The notes under the pieces are model-generated. The model was given only the letters and a program-made list of their open reading frames with translations, was not told the origin of the DNA and made no database searches. From Mactra quadrangularis (taxonomy: Eukaryota > Mollusca > Bivalvia > Venerida > Mactridae): a stretch of DNA of 64,000 nucleotides. Of this stretch, positions 1 to 11,501 are shown one piece after another. A program made the position numbers and the translations under genes. The stretch lies in contig CM046299.1 in assembly GCA_025267735.1 (NCBI GenBank), forward strand, positions 30,829,987 through 30,893,986, given 5' to 3'. Within the stretch, counting starts at the first letter, position 1. Each line of letters begins with the position of its first letter.

Positions 1-113
1 CTTTATTGAGCCTTGCAACCAATAATACAACTACATATATCATGAATTCATTTAATCAATAACTTAAATATTCTCTAGCTGTAAAAAAATATTGTAATAA
101 GATATTCTTATGT

Positions 114-259
114 TATGTTTAGTCCATTTTTCTCAACTGCCAAAGCTTGAAAAATTTCACGATGATTGAATACATACTATCACATATCACGAGAGTTAGA
201 CAAAGAACGCGAAGTCACCGTGAAATTATTCATGTTTCGACAGTTTGGAAAAACGAGAA
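114..259 (+). mobile_element. Fold-back MITE, degraded copy 1
   Basis: About 145 bp that matches, in inverted orientation, the sequence at 2834-2965. Shared blocks include GTTAGACAAAGA and TCACCGTGAAATTATTCATG. Each copy is itself a weak inverted repeat, with CTCAACTG-CAAA on one side and a CGACAGT block on the other. It has no coding capacity. Confidence 0.55.
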
Positions 260-356
260 CGAGAAAGTGAAATTAATTTGAAATATATATACTCTTATAT
301 TTATATACTTTCATATAAAAATCCATAACTTCCAAAAGAAACACATACTGGCTTAC

Positions 357-722
357 CTATGACTTTCTTTTGTAAATCTTCAGTAGGTAACACAGGTGAG
401 TTCAAAGCCACATCTGTTTTCGTTTCTTCGAGTTCAAGAACTGGAGGTGAAGAATGGTCAACTGTTCGTGGACATTTTTTAGATGAGAACAAGTTGCTAT
501 TCACTGGTGTTAGAATTGGTGGAGATCCGTCACTTCCACCACAATCAGAATCTGCGCTGTCTGTTGATGATTCAGCACTTTCAGTAGCTGAATTGGCATG
601 AGGTAATTCAGAAGTCAAACCGAGCTCATCTGTAGAAACATCATTAGTTTTAGGAGTATCATCAATTTTGTCAATAAGAGAAAATACAGCCGATATTCTT
701 AAATCACCGTCCATGACTTATT
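357..722 (-). CDS. First coding exon of an unidentified Ser/Asp-rich protein (partial gene)
   Basis: On the minus strand an ATG at 714 (G at +4) opens a frame of 119 codons. It ends at a consensus donor, ATAG|GTAAGC, with the last exonic base at 357. Directly upstream, a pyrimidine-rich tract and TTTTCAG give a 3' splice site, so the exon probably starts at 722 with 8 nt of 5' UTR, and a non-coding exon should lie further right. The encoded N-terminus begins MDGDLRISAVFSLIDKIDD and continues into a low-complexity stretch rich in Ser, Asp, Glu, Pro and Thr. I see no signal peptide, membrane segment or known domain. The remaining exons would lie left of the window. I do not recognise the family. 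The exon is supported by its open frame, the two splice sites and the start context. Confidence 0.6.
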
Positions 723-1339
723 CTGAAAATATACATGAAAAGTTTATAACAATATCGGTTATAATAAGTACAAACTCGAAGCGATCGAAGAGCACTCGTC
801 TGGGTATAATATAAACAGTTACACCAAAAAAAGCATTAATATATTTGATTCGGGACTAAAGTTGAGGTTAATTTCTAGCAGATTTACACGTGCGGAACAA
901 CGTTGCAATCCGATTGTATTATCAATGTTTTCAATAGGAAACTTATAAATTAAGGCATAAATGTTTGATCGATAGTATTCGTACAGAACACACATCATTG
1001 AGCAATTGAAGGTAATTAGAGAATTTGGTATAATCAGTTATCGCCCATGAATTGGTGGAATGAAACAGATATTGAGCGACCCGACCAAACAATTCGTTCC
1101 ACTAAAAGTTCGATGATCGCAAAACAGAACTTATCAAATTCACAAGTAAAAAAATAATGTCAATTCGTCCATTATTTCGGGTTTCAATCTATTTCAGAAT
1201 ATTTCTACAGGACAGCTAATTGTATGTATAGTCGTACGAGAGGAGTTAAACTTATATGCTCAACGGAAAAAGAAACGCAGGGTATTTCAGCGGAGATTTA
1301 TGTTTATTTATATGACTGATATCAAAATTAGTTTATTGA
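723..1339. other. Non-coding, no recognised feature
   Basis: Apart from the 3' splice site next to 722 (minus strand), nothing recognisable is seen here. If the splice site is real, this is part of the first intron of the minus-strand gene. Confidence 0.4.
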
Positions 1340-1343
1340 TCTA

Positions 1344-2509
1344 TCAAGAACTACCTTTCATGAGTTTGTTTGGAAATTTGCATTGGATTTTGACCTGTAC
1401 TTTTTGTGTTATTGGAACAAATTTGACGATACCCCATAAAATCGTAAATTCAAATTGATGTCCTCCACGCGCAGCTGTCACAGACCTTATTGTCCTATGC
1501 ATTGAATTCATAAGGGTGTTTATATTTTTCATGGGGATATTGTTCAACTCTTCTAACAGGGCATTTCTCAGTTGGTCAAGAGTGGTCGGGATGTTTTGAC
1601 GCTGCCTTACCCTCCTGTCTAGTTCGTCCCATAGATGTTCAATTGGAGACAAATCTGTACTATACGTTGGCCAGTCAAGGGGCTTAATGTTATGATTTGC
1701 AAGATACTGTCTACTAACTCTCGCAACATGAGGTCAAGCATTGTCTTTTGAAAAAAAATGAGGTTACGTTGTTGGACTATAGGGACAGCAACCGGACGGA
1801 GGATTTCATCCGTTTATCCTGCGGCGATCAAATTCCCACGAACCACAACCAACAGTGACTTAACCCCGTAAGAAATCCCACCCTAGACCATAACTGAGCC
1901 ACCACCTAACCTATCCACCTCAGTAACGCATACGTCAGCGAAGCGTTCCCACGACGTCCGTATATATGACGTCGACCATCAGGACGGAAAGCGTAAATAT
2001 GGTCTCGTCAGTGAAAAAGACCTGCCTCCATTGTATCAAAGGAAATCTCCGGGGGAATGTGACGCTAACCAAGCCATTAGACGCGAGCGACGTGGAAAAT
2101 TAGGAGGCAAACTAATGCATGGACGCCTACATCGCAGACCCACCTCACGTAATCGGTTCCTTACAGTTTTGGAGTGAATACGACGGTTATGATTGCCTAC
2201 TGTATTGTTAGCAGTTTCAGTGGCAGTAACGAACAGATTACGAAGGTGGGTAAGACGTATATCCCAGTCCTGACGTGTGATGACGCGCGGACGCCCCGTC
2301 CGAGGTCGGTCGGCAAGCCTCCCAGTTTCCCTAAAACGACTAACAAGTCGCCCTATGGTCAAAATATTCGCGCCAAACTGCATAGCAACCTGTTGTTGCG
2401 TTTGATCTTGCATTAGTAACGCAATGGCCTGACCCCTCTGAACGTCAGTGAAGCTACAGTCCCATAAACATAAAAAATAGCCGTAGGGCACCGTACGGGC
2501 GCCGGGCAA
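1344..2509 (-). pseudogene. Tc1-like transposase relic (DDE family), broken
   Basis: On the minus strand 2036-2509 encodes a helix-turn-helix DNA-binding region (RTGRPRVITRQDW, later RNRLREVGLRCRRP), typical of Tc1-like transposases. The segment 1344-1652 encodes the end of the catalytic domain with SPIEHLWDELDRR; the Glu in SPIE is the expected third catalytic acidic residue. The catalytic part in between (about 1653-2035) is out of frame with stop codons, although LDWPTYSTDLSP can still be read just before SPIE. At least two disabling changes separate the pieces, so this is a dead copy. I could not find convincing terminal inverted repeats. Confidence 0.8.
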
Positions 2510-2833
2510 TCAAGCTCCTCAAGGACCCGTACGAACTTTTGCGAACCCATACGGACTGTTACGTTTTTTCAGGGTCCGTGAGATGAGCCCTGGATACAAG
2601 TATCAGTTTCAGAGTCAAATCGTGAGCAAAATCGTGGCCGAGTATGGATTAAACATGCATATCTTCCAGCTACGGCTCCGTACGGGTCTGTTGTTTTGTA
2701 CCATGTTCGTACCGTCCCCTTAATACGCAAAGCTTCCAACGGCCTACGACTGTCTGCACGTACGAGTCTGCAACAAGCCACTATGTTATGGGACTGAGGC
2801 CTTGCCATTACCGCAGAAAATTAAGCAGTGTGT
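2510..2833. other. CGTACGG-rich segment, unassigned
   Basis: GC-richer than its surroundings, with repeated CGTACG/CGTACGG motifs. A minus-strand frame of 79 codons (2569-2808) runs through it but has no recognisable domain. It may be the upstream end of the neighbouring Tc1-like relic. Confidence 0.3.
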
Positions 2834-2965
2834 TATAGTTCGTTTTTTTTCGACAGTCAAACATGAATAATTTCACGGTGACTTCGAACTCTTTGTCTAA
2901 CATTCGTGATATTGAGATAGTGTGTAATCATTCACTTTTGACAGTTGAGAAAAATGAACTATAAT
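2834..2965 (-). mobile_element. Fold-back MITE, copy 2
   Basis: About 130 bp bounded by TATAGTTCG at the left and GAACTATA at the right, with inner arms CGACAGTCAAA and TTTTGACAGTTGAG. It is the inverted counterpart of 114-259. TA at both outer ends fits a Tc1/mariner-type MITE. Confidence 0.6.
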
Positions 2966-3574
2966 GTCTAGAGTATCGAATGATATTAAAAGATGTGTTG
3001 ACGAAATAATCAAATTTATTCTGCACGAAGTTTTTGCTTTTTTTTCGCTTGCAATACGTGACACAGTACGTTTCATGATTCAGTAATTTTTCATACTATG
3101 TTGAGTACATAGTGGCCTAGATAATAATCTGGCCAATTTTTATCATCTTACACAAAGCCGATTAAAAGTTATTTCATATTATTTTACCGTGCGTTTCTTT
3201 TCTCTTGGGTATATTTGAACGAACTTTTGATGGTATAAAAATCACTTTCCGATCACGAATAACCACATTTTACTAGAATATATTACAAACAGACTTTAAA
3301 TAATCGACTGATAGATTTACAAATAAAGATTGAAATAGCATAAGGCTTTTATAAAGCATTATTAAAGTGGCCGTATTTTTGGCGTTTTGATCATAGCGAA
3401 ATTTAAGGCACGCGGTTACTTCAAAAGCTGTTATTTACTTTATCCTAAAAGATATTGCAAAATAGTGTTAGTCACAATTTAAAATGTGCGAAAAAAATGC
3501 ATTATATTTGTATGACAACAACAATGTCTGAATAAACACGGTGCTAGATAAAGCACATAATAATTAACTTCATT

Positions 3575-3919
3575 TATGTTTGTTTGTTTGTTGGGTTTAA
3601 CACCGTAACACATTGTTTAGGTCATATATGAATGTTTCTGCAACAACACTTTCAATGGATACATGTAAATGTTTAGTTTATGCGATAAAGACACACATTC
3701 ACTTTTTACATCGTATTCAACACATATTAAGGTCATATATACGACGGCCAGCTCTTCCTACTTTAGGTTTCTTGTACACTTTTCTATTACCAGTGCTAAC
3801 TTACCCTATCACGAGGCCGACAACTCATGTATAGGGTATTACCTACCGCGACCGGGCTCGAACCCGCGATCTCCGGATTTGAAGTCAGACATGCTAACCA
3901 CTCCGCCAAGGCGGCGGCT
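3575..3919 (-). mobile_element. tRNA-derived SINE
   Basis: Read on the minus strand, a tRNA-like head at 3841-3919 contains an A box (TGGCGGAGTGG) and a B box (GGTTCGAGCC). About 250 bp of body follows, and the 3' end reads GGTGTTAAACCCAACAAAC and runs into a CAAA microsatellite at 3575-3595. The tRNA acceptor stem does not pair, so this is a SINE and not a tRNA gene. Short open frames across it on the plus strand are not genes. Confidence 0.75.
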
Positions 3920-5077
3920 CACAAATTTCTAGTTCGGAACTTCTCCAAATAGTAAATAGAACTGTTCAGCAAACCATGTCTTTAAAATTGTGCATGACTA
4001 TATCAGTTAACAACTTCAATTATCAAAAGTGAAAAGAAAATGTTTTGTACAAAACTTGACACACATGACGACTTTCTCTAAAATTACTTTGAATTACCTT
4101 ATAAAAGGATCCCTTTTTGACCCCTTAAAACTTCATGGATTATTTCATTACTTTGGATTTACACACGTTGTACATTAGAGTTTTGATAAGATTATGTTAC
4201 ACCAGATAATTTCAAAATTTATAATGTGAAATTAATGAATGCTTGAAATCGGCATTAAAACACCGATTTCGGACTTAAGTCTAGAAATGACAAAAATACG
4301 TATTTTTCTATTTAAAGACGTGATTTTGTTTTATCAAATTGCACATGCTACTGGGATACAAAAATGTAATTATATATAACAATTATAGCACATACAATAA
4401 GCGATATCTTATGGAGAAAAAATGTGGTAAAACTCCGAAAAAAGTATGTTTTTGGATGGTCATCTAAAATGCTATTTTTTTTTTTTTGATAAAGTAAGTT
4501 GAAATAGGGGGCAAAGTGCAAAAGTTGTATAAATCAAAGCGCCGATGGCGCTGTCAGGACATGGATTAAACATAGTAAAATTTGTCCAATTTCATATAGA
4601 AAGGTTGGACTATTGATTTTTTTCTATAATTTACAAACAAACTGCACTACGAAGGATCGACAAAGCTACATTGATACTGTCCACAGAAGAAATCAGTACA
4701 GATGTATATGATCTATTTATAGACACAAGAAATTTGTAGACGCGTATATTTTTAGCGCATTGGTGTTACAGTCGACAAGAACAGAACATGTTAAGTTACA
4801 TAACTTGTTTTCAATATTTCAGCGGAAGAATGTCGGTTCCTTATTGAAACTGTTTCAACGGAATTAACGAGGGTATTTTTATGTATTGTGAGTAAACAAC
4901 ACGACCGCTTGTTACTGTCAGATATTGTTATCAAGGGGACTATTTATTTACTCGTTGATACTAATTCAACCTAACAACATACAGCTGTGCTGAATCTAAC
5001 TGCGCATGACCGTCGAATGTCTACGTCCGCGACATTTTTTGATGCGTTTCAAAATATGTCGCTTACTAAGACCTGAA
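3920..5077. other. Non-coding, nothing recognised
   Basis: AT-rich sequence with a poly-T run at about 4475-4487. No long open frame, repeat array or RNA gene was seen. Confidence 0.4.
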
Positions 5078-5153
5078 TTTTTTTACTCTTAATAATTTTA
5101 CTTGTCTATATTTTATAAAATATAGACAAGTAAAATTATTTAGAGTCAAAAAA
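5078..5153. repeat. Near-perfect palindrome, 50-bp perfect core
   Basis: Positions 5091-5140 form a perfect inverted repeat centred between 5115 and 5116 (centre TTTTATAAAA, arms with CTTGTCTATA and TATAGACAAG). Imperfect pairing continues outward to about 5078 and 5153 (ACTCT against AGAGT, then T and A runs). It could be a solo MITE or a hairpin. Confidence 0.9.
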
Positions 5154-5383
5154 GGAAGTATTGAGTTAGCAAAGATGAAATAGAATGTTATATTAACGCT
5201 TATTCAGTTTTAAGACTTTTATTCTTTTTCTTGCAGAACTTGTACCGATTGAAGTAGAAAGTTAACAGTTAAAATAATCTCCGAAATACAATTTTAAGTT
5301 TTAGGCAATTACATTGGACAATGAACTAGTATAAAGGATGAAATATTGAAAAATAATAATTTTGTTGTGTGTTTATAAACTAA

Positions 5384-5822
5384 TAGGGCCGTGGATCGTT
5401 GAGCAAGTGGCGATCTGATTCGAACCACGATTCATGTGTAGCGATTCACGAATCGAACCACGAATCACTAGGTAATGGAGAATAATACAGAATTTATGCG
5501 ATAACAAAAATGAGTGAAGAAATACAGAAGCTTTTACTTAATGGAAAACAATGTTCTCCAAGCATTTCTATTACCAGGCGTTTTATGAGCATTTCCAGTG
5601 ATAACATTCTTGTTAAATGTGATTCAATTAAAATTTTGAATTAATTAAAAAAAATATAAGTAGTGCGGTTTCGTTTTCACTGGAAACTAATCTGAAAATG
5701 TTCTTTCTTTTTTTCCAAAAATGGATCGCGATCCGGCGATTTCGGACGTGACGAATATTCGTACTCGATTTTCTGGTCGGGATCGCGAATATCCGAGTAT
5801 TCGGATACTCGCAGCAGCCCTA
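5384..5822. mobile_element. hAT-type MITE with 8-bp target duplication
   Basis: The 439-bp element starts TAGGGCCG and ends CAGCCCTA, which are short terminal inverted repeats. It is flanked by perfect 8-bp direct repeats TAAACTAA at 5376-5383 and 5823-5830. Termini and duplication length fit the hAT superfamily. The interior holds repeated GGATCGCGATCC and CGAATATCCGAGTAT motifs and has no coding capacity. Confidence 0.8.
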
Positions 5823-5830
5823 TAAACTAA

Positions 5831-6438
5831 TGATTCATATCTACTTAATCGTAGAAACGATTCGTTTAATGTACACTTTCATAGTTTTTTTTCAACATTT
5901 TTAAAGTCACTACATCAAAGCATACAAAACATATGAACTGTAATTTAGATCAAAGCATTTTATTGGCACATATGCGATAAAGATAGTTTTGATGAGCAAG
6001 AAAAGAAAGTTCTACAGACAATGAAAAAATATGTCGGGGTCATAGTCACGTAATGTCCTGTTCATCCAAAAGTTCCACTATCAATCTCTTTTTCCATTCA
6101 TTGTCAGTAACTGTCCTTATTATATGCTTTCCAGTGGAATACTGAGATTTCTCGGTGAAATAAAAAATCGATATTGCACTGTTTTTAAACAATAAAAATA
6201 AATTTGTTATTTTTCGGTTTGAATGTGCCGTTCTAATGACATATCATACTTAAACTTTACAAAAAGCCAGTTGAAGCATATAATAAACAGAAAATTTGTT
6301 AATTTCAGTGTAAGATCTAGTTATTTCACTCGTGAGCTAATGATATTATATTTTCACGAGTGGCGTAGAAAATATTGCATCTTAAGCTCACTCGTGAAAT
6401 AAAAATCGATCATACACCGAAACAAACAAATACCTTTT
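5831..6438. other. Non-coding with a dispersed TTTCACTCGTGAG dyad
   Basis: Most of this is featureless. At 6320-6405 the motif TTTCACTCGTGAGCT and its inverted counterpart AGCTCACTCGTGAAAT occur about 60 bp apart, with a third partial copy (TTTTCACGAGTGG) between them. This looks like a degraded fold-back repeat. Confidence 0.45.
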
Positions 6439-6439
6439 A

Positions 6440-8019
6440 TATATACTGATAAAAAATGAAAACTCTACATGGAATTTGAAACGGAATAGTTTTACTTTGG
6501 TTAAATGCACCATAAAACGGCTAACAGCATGTTTTACCTTGATCAATTATCCGACAGTTTTGTGAATTTCATTACTATTCCCTCACAGAGTAATTTGAAA
6601 TGTGAAGTCAACTAAGGTAGGGGTCAATTTCAAAAAAAATATCGAAAGTGGTAAAACTTGGACCTTGTGTAATTTTCGGTATCGAATACCAGATTTAAAA
6701 GACAATGTCAACAGGAGCTTGTCAGTAGCGTGTATGACTACCATTGCTGTTGATGCAAGCCAATATTCTCCTTCTCATGGAGTTGACGTAATGTCTAATG
6801 ACGTCATTCGGAATTGCCTGCCATTTTAACAGCAAAGCCTGTCTCAGGTCATGAATGTTGTTGGTTTAGTGATTGTTTCGTGCCCTGCGCCCGAGTTCGT
6901 CCCATATGTGCTCAATGGGGTTAAGATCCGGGGAGAGTGCTGGCCAGGGTAAGACGTTCACATTATTGTTTGCCAAGAAAGCTGTGGTTACTTGGGCTGT
7001 ATGGGGTCTAGCATTATCATATTGAAAGATTGCCTGAGGTCCATGGTTCTGCATAAATGGGAGCAAATGATTGCGAGGAATATTTATATAGCCTTGCGCA
7101 TTGACATGTCCCTGAACAACCACAAGTTCTGTCTTTTGGCTACCCATGATTCCTCCCCAGACCATGACCTGCCGCCATCGAACCTGTCCGCTTCCCTGAC
7201 ACAGCATTGGGGAAAAAAATATTTTTGCGACGGTAAATTCTCACCCTACCGTCTGCAAAGCTAACCCTGAAGCGTGACTCGTCTGAGAAAATCACATTGT
7301 TCCATTGGGCCCGCCTCCAAAGGCGATGCCGTCTACACCAGGCCAGTCTTTGAGCCCTATGACGTGCCGTTAGAAGCGGTCCAGTATAAGGTCTACTAGC
7401 CCTAAGTGGAAAGTGTGATTTCTTCAAACGGTTTCGGATAGTCTGAGCAGAGACCCCTAGCTGCCGAGCAGTTACTGTAGCTGGCAAAAAAACGAAGTAA
7501 GTGAGCAAACGTTATCGCGCGGTCGTCTCTACGTGACGTCGCACGCTCACTACCTGGGTTTTGGCGTTCGCGTACGGAGCCAGTAGCTGTATAGCGACTA
7601 ACAAGGTTGTGTATGGTTTGACGAGAGCAACCAAATTGCTGCGCATCATCATTTACCATAGCAACGGCATTCAGCATGCCAATAGCCTGATTTCTCTGAT
7701 CTTCAGAGAGCCGTGGCATAATCAAGAATAATCAAAAATACTGAAAATGTTGTTATTCCTTGTTTGTGAGCAACCGTTAATGTTTCGCTGTAAGTGATTT
7801 TACTTGAAACACCCAATGAGGTGACAACATGGGGTTAGTGTCGAAACCGGAAATGTAAAATCGTGCAAAGCATGCGAGGTGCGCCGGGATGGGATAATCA
7901 AAACTGGGAGTGTATTGACAGGCCAATCAATATGTGTAGTGAAAGTAAATCTATGAGAAGAATAACCTGTCAAAATGGGAAATTTAGTGCGTAAAGTTTT
8001 CATTTTTGCTGAGTATATT
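6440..8019 (-). mobile_element. Tc1-like transposon, ~1.58 kb, inactivated
   Basis: Inverted ends ATATACTGATAAAAAATGAAA (left, from 6441) and, read inward from the right end, ATATACTCAGCAAAAATGAAA bound the element. The length is normal for a Tc1/mariner transposon. The ends lie next to TA dinucleotides. Between them lies a minus-strand transposase in three frames (see 6866-7725), so the element cannot move itself. Confidence 0.75.
6866..7725 (-). pseudogene. Tc1-like DD34E transposase, frameshifted
   Basis: Three overlapping minus-strand pieces make up one transposase. 7402-7725 has the start MIMPRLSEDQRNQAIGML and the first helix-turn-helix. 7140-7508 has the second DNA-binding part and the first catalytic Asp in IFSDESRF (about 7281-7283). 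6866-7207 has the second Asp in QYDNARPHTA (about 7016-7018) and the Glu in NPIEHIWDELGRR. From the second Asp to this Glu there are 34 intervening residues, the DD34E spacing of Tc1. Two frameshifts, one within 7402-7508 and one within 7140-7207, inactivate it. Confidence 0.85.
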
Positions 8020-9868
8020 TGTCAATTAGAAAATGTCTTTTAATCCTTCTATAATTGATTCACGTGGTTTATTTTATAAATGGACTATCCACAAATGCCC
8101 GGAAAGTACATCAATCACGACTAATAAGAATCTAGTTCTAGAATTTTCCTTCGCAAAGAAAACTGCCAACCTAGGTCAAAGGTAACATCATGAAATAAAT
8201 TCCTATCTTTTAAGTTTGTATCGCAGTGAACATGGTAACCATATGGATCTACATTTTGGGTCACTGACGAAAAGAACCTAGATCTACTTTGACTTAGTTT
8301 TTTACGTAAGATCTTGGATATTTTTACAGGCTCATCAAAACTTATAGGACTGCTTATCTCAAGTAACTGTCATCCAAACATAACATGTTTGTATTAATAG
8401 CTATAATTAAGCGTTGTACAATAAAGTGGTGTTTTCATCATTAGTTACACATCTTAAACAACAAAACAACCATGTCCAACTTTTAGTCCCATACACGATC
8501 TCAAATCGATACTCAATTTTCAATAGAAAAGTATAGGGGAAAATTCTTTAAACGTCCATATCTCTTTTATGTTTTAAGATATCAATTTTGTGCAAATGAT
8601 GTTAAAAAAGTTTAAACTTTTTTCTTTCTCATGGTTGCTTTTACGTTTTTGTAAAATAGTAAAGTTTTGGTCTGCTTTGAGGTTTAATTTGAAAACTCAC
8701 GTTACTATAGAATAAGAAGGAAAATAAATACCCATGCTGATATAAGTTGAAAAATAAAGCATGTCCGGTTCTTTGATCAAATTTGTGCAAATGACATAAG
8801 AAAGCTGTATGTTTCTAATTTCCGAAGCATTTTTTTTTAAATATCTTAATGAAGTTTTAGTCTGTTTTGCACTTTTTTCCAAAAGTTTTGGATTTTTAAC
8901 GTATTTTTCTTAATTCTATAGTGTGCGCTATCGGATTTAGGGACCCCTGGTGTGATTGTATAATACATTGTGCATAGCAAGGCACAGCGGGTACACTTTT
9001 ATGAAATGATTACCTTCCTGTCTCTATTTCGTGGATAACTAGTTGTATCTGTCAAATGATCTAACAATAAAGGTTCAGAAATAATTATTATTCTAGAATG
9101 TTTTGAAAATACAAATGTATACTCGTATCAGAGAGATTTACTCGACCATACGAACCACTGAAATCAGTATTGTAAAAACATATTACTTTAAGACAAAATT
9201 AAATTGAAAAAATATTCCTTCATTGTTTATAATACATTTATATGCGTATAATTTGCGTGTTTAAGTATTCATATCTCTCAGATAAATGAATTCTTCGAAC
9301 CATGAATTAAGTTTTGTACTTTATTTTCGTGTCATAATAATAACTGAAAAAAAACATGTTTTAATTTTATCTCTATAATTATAATTTCTTCAATCGTTAA
9401 TACAGTGAAAACTTTTTTATATAATACTTTATTCTTGTAAAACAATTTCATTAAAAATTTGAAATGTATATTACATACACATAGGTTTATCTGGCAAAGA
9501 ATTCACTAAAAACAACAATTGTCAATTTTGTTTCAACCAACTGTCATGCATACAAAATGTTACCTCTTAAGTACTGACATATTTATCTGTTAATTTACAC
9601 CTCATACACAATGGACAATATATACGTACAACTTGAAAAATTAAAATCTTTATGACTATGATCGTGGTCTATGATCCGTATCTTATCTTATCGATCTCAA
9701 CATAGGATCCTGGCTTGTAGATTGTAGTATCGCTATACTGATGTATCTACGATCAGAGCTATTTGGCTTATAAAAAGAACCCCATTCAATAAATGAACAC
9801 GTTTTTAACTTAAACATGAAATGCAAAGTGGTTATTACTTTTACTTTATCTCTTATGCGGAATAACTA
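8020..9868. other. Non-coding, nothing recognised
   Basis: AT-rich sequence of 1.8 kb without long open frames, repeat arrays or recognisable element ends. Confidence 0.4.
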
Positions 9869-10757
9869 GTGATTCGTGTATAATTAATTGTTGTTTGTTT
9901 TAATAAATTGTTGATTCATGTATAATAAATGGTTGTTTGTTTTAACAAATTGTTGATTCATGTATAATTAATTAGTGTTTGTTTTAACAAATTGTTGATT
10001 CATGTATAATAAATGATTGTTTGTTTTAACAAATTGTTGATTCATGTAAAATAAACGGTTGTTTGTTTTAACAAATTGTTGATTCATGAATAATAAATGG
10101 TTGTTTGTTTTAACAAATTGTTGATTCATGTATAATTAATTAGTGTTTGTTTTAACAAATTGTTGATTCATGTATAATAAATGATTGTTTGTTTTAACAA
10201 ATTGTTGATTCATGTAAAATAAACGGTTGTTTGTTTTAACAACTTGTTGATTCATGAATAATAAATGGTTGTTTGTTTTAACAAATTGTTGATTCATGTA
10301 TAATTAATTAGTGTTTGTTTTAACAAACTGTTGATTCATGTATAATTAATTGTTGTTTGTTTTAACAAACTGTTGATTCATGTATAATTAGTTGTTGTTT
10401 GTTTTAACAAACTGTTGATTCATGTATAATTAATTGTTGTTTGTTTAAACAAATTGTTGATACATGTATAATTAATTGTTGTTTGTTTTAACAAATTGTT
10501 GATTCATGTATAATTAATTGTTGTTTGTCTTGACAAACTGTTGATTCGTGTATAATTGTTTTAACAAACTGTTGATTCATGTATAATTGTTTTAACAAAC
10601 TGTTGATTCATGTATAATTGTTTTAACAAACTGTTGATTCATGTATAATTAATTGTTGTTTGTCTTGACAAATTGTTGATTCATGTATAATTAATTGTTG
10701 TTTGTTTTAAAAAATGTTTATTCATGTATACTTAATAGTTGTTGGTTTAACAAAAAG
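9869..10757. repeat. Satellite array, 42-bp unit, ~22 copies with higher-order structure
   Basis: The unit contains TTGTTGATTCATGTATAATT followed by a TTGTTTGTTTTAAC block. Within 9950-10300 four unit variants (TTAATTAGTG, TAAATGATTG, TAAACGGTTG, TAAATGGTTG) recur in fixed order, giving a ~168-bp higher-order period repeated at least twice. Near 10545-10640 a shortened 31-bp unit appears three times. Each unit junction (GTTTGTT..AACAAAC) is itself a small palindrome. Confidence 0.9.
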
Positions 10758-10769
10758 TTTATTTAGAAC

Positions 10770-11501
10770 AGAATAGAACAGAACTTTAATTCACCCACGT
10801 AATAAATTACAGTATGGGGTACATGTGATACAAAATTATATAATAAGAAGTAAACAGTCAATGATATAAATAACATTTAAGTATGGGGGGATTTGCTCGT
10901 ATTAATACGAGGCATAAGTAGTGTGGCATTATGAAAGTGATTCATGATCATTAAACAGAATTTACATATGTTTTTCAGCATATGTCTGATATTTGGCATA
11001 TGACCCAACAGATCAAGTCTTTTGTCAATAAAATGTGGACATTCTAATAAATAGTGTTACCCGGAGCCAATCTTATGCATATCGCATAATGGACAATTTC
11101 TGTCAGCTAAAGCTGTTACGTCCCATCGTCCTACTTCAATAGGAAGCTAATGGTTAGCAATGCGATATTTATAGAAAATAAGCTGATCGAGATGACATAA
11201 TTTCTTTTAATAACTTTCCAATTAAAATGATTTTTAAATTGTGCGTACTACGAGTCAGTTCAGACAGTAGAATTTGATCAATTTATGAACGTTAACGGCG
11301 TTGTGAATACATTTTGATATAGGGGTGAATCTTACCGACTGAGAAGAGAATATTTTTGTCATCAGCAATCCATAGAAATTCTTCAGGTTTACCGAGCATG
11401 TACTTATAGATAAGAAATGACAATTTATTTGGATCACCATTGAGCAGACGAGCCAAACATTCTATCATTCGTGTATAACTACTTGTTGTTAGTTTTAACA
11501 C
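10770..11501 (-). pseudogene. LINE 3' end, truncated
   Basis: On the minus strand, sequence around 11040-11110 reads DRNCPLCDMHKIGSG, a stop, then HYLLECPHF. This is a Cys/His motif found after the reverse transcriptase of CR1-like LINEs. Upstream, 11292-11501 encodes DPNKLSFLIYKYM and nearby residues that fit the same protein. The 3' end runs into a short AGAACAGAAT tandem tail at 10770-10795. The in-frame stop and missing reverse transcriptase make it a dead fragment. Confidence 0.65.

Noticed and set aside
3613..3932. Two plus-strand frames of 73 and 87 codons
   Set aside because: They lie inside a minus-strand tRNA-derived SINE.
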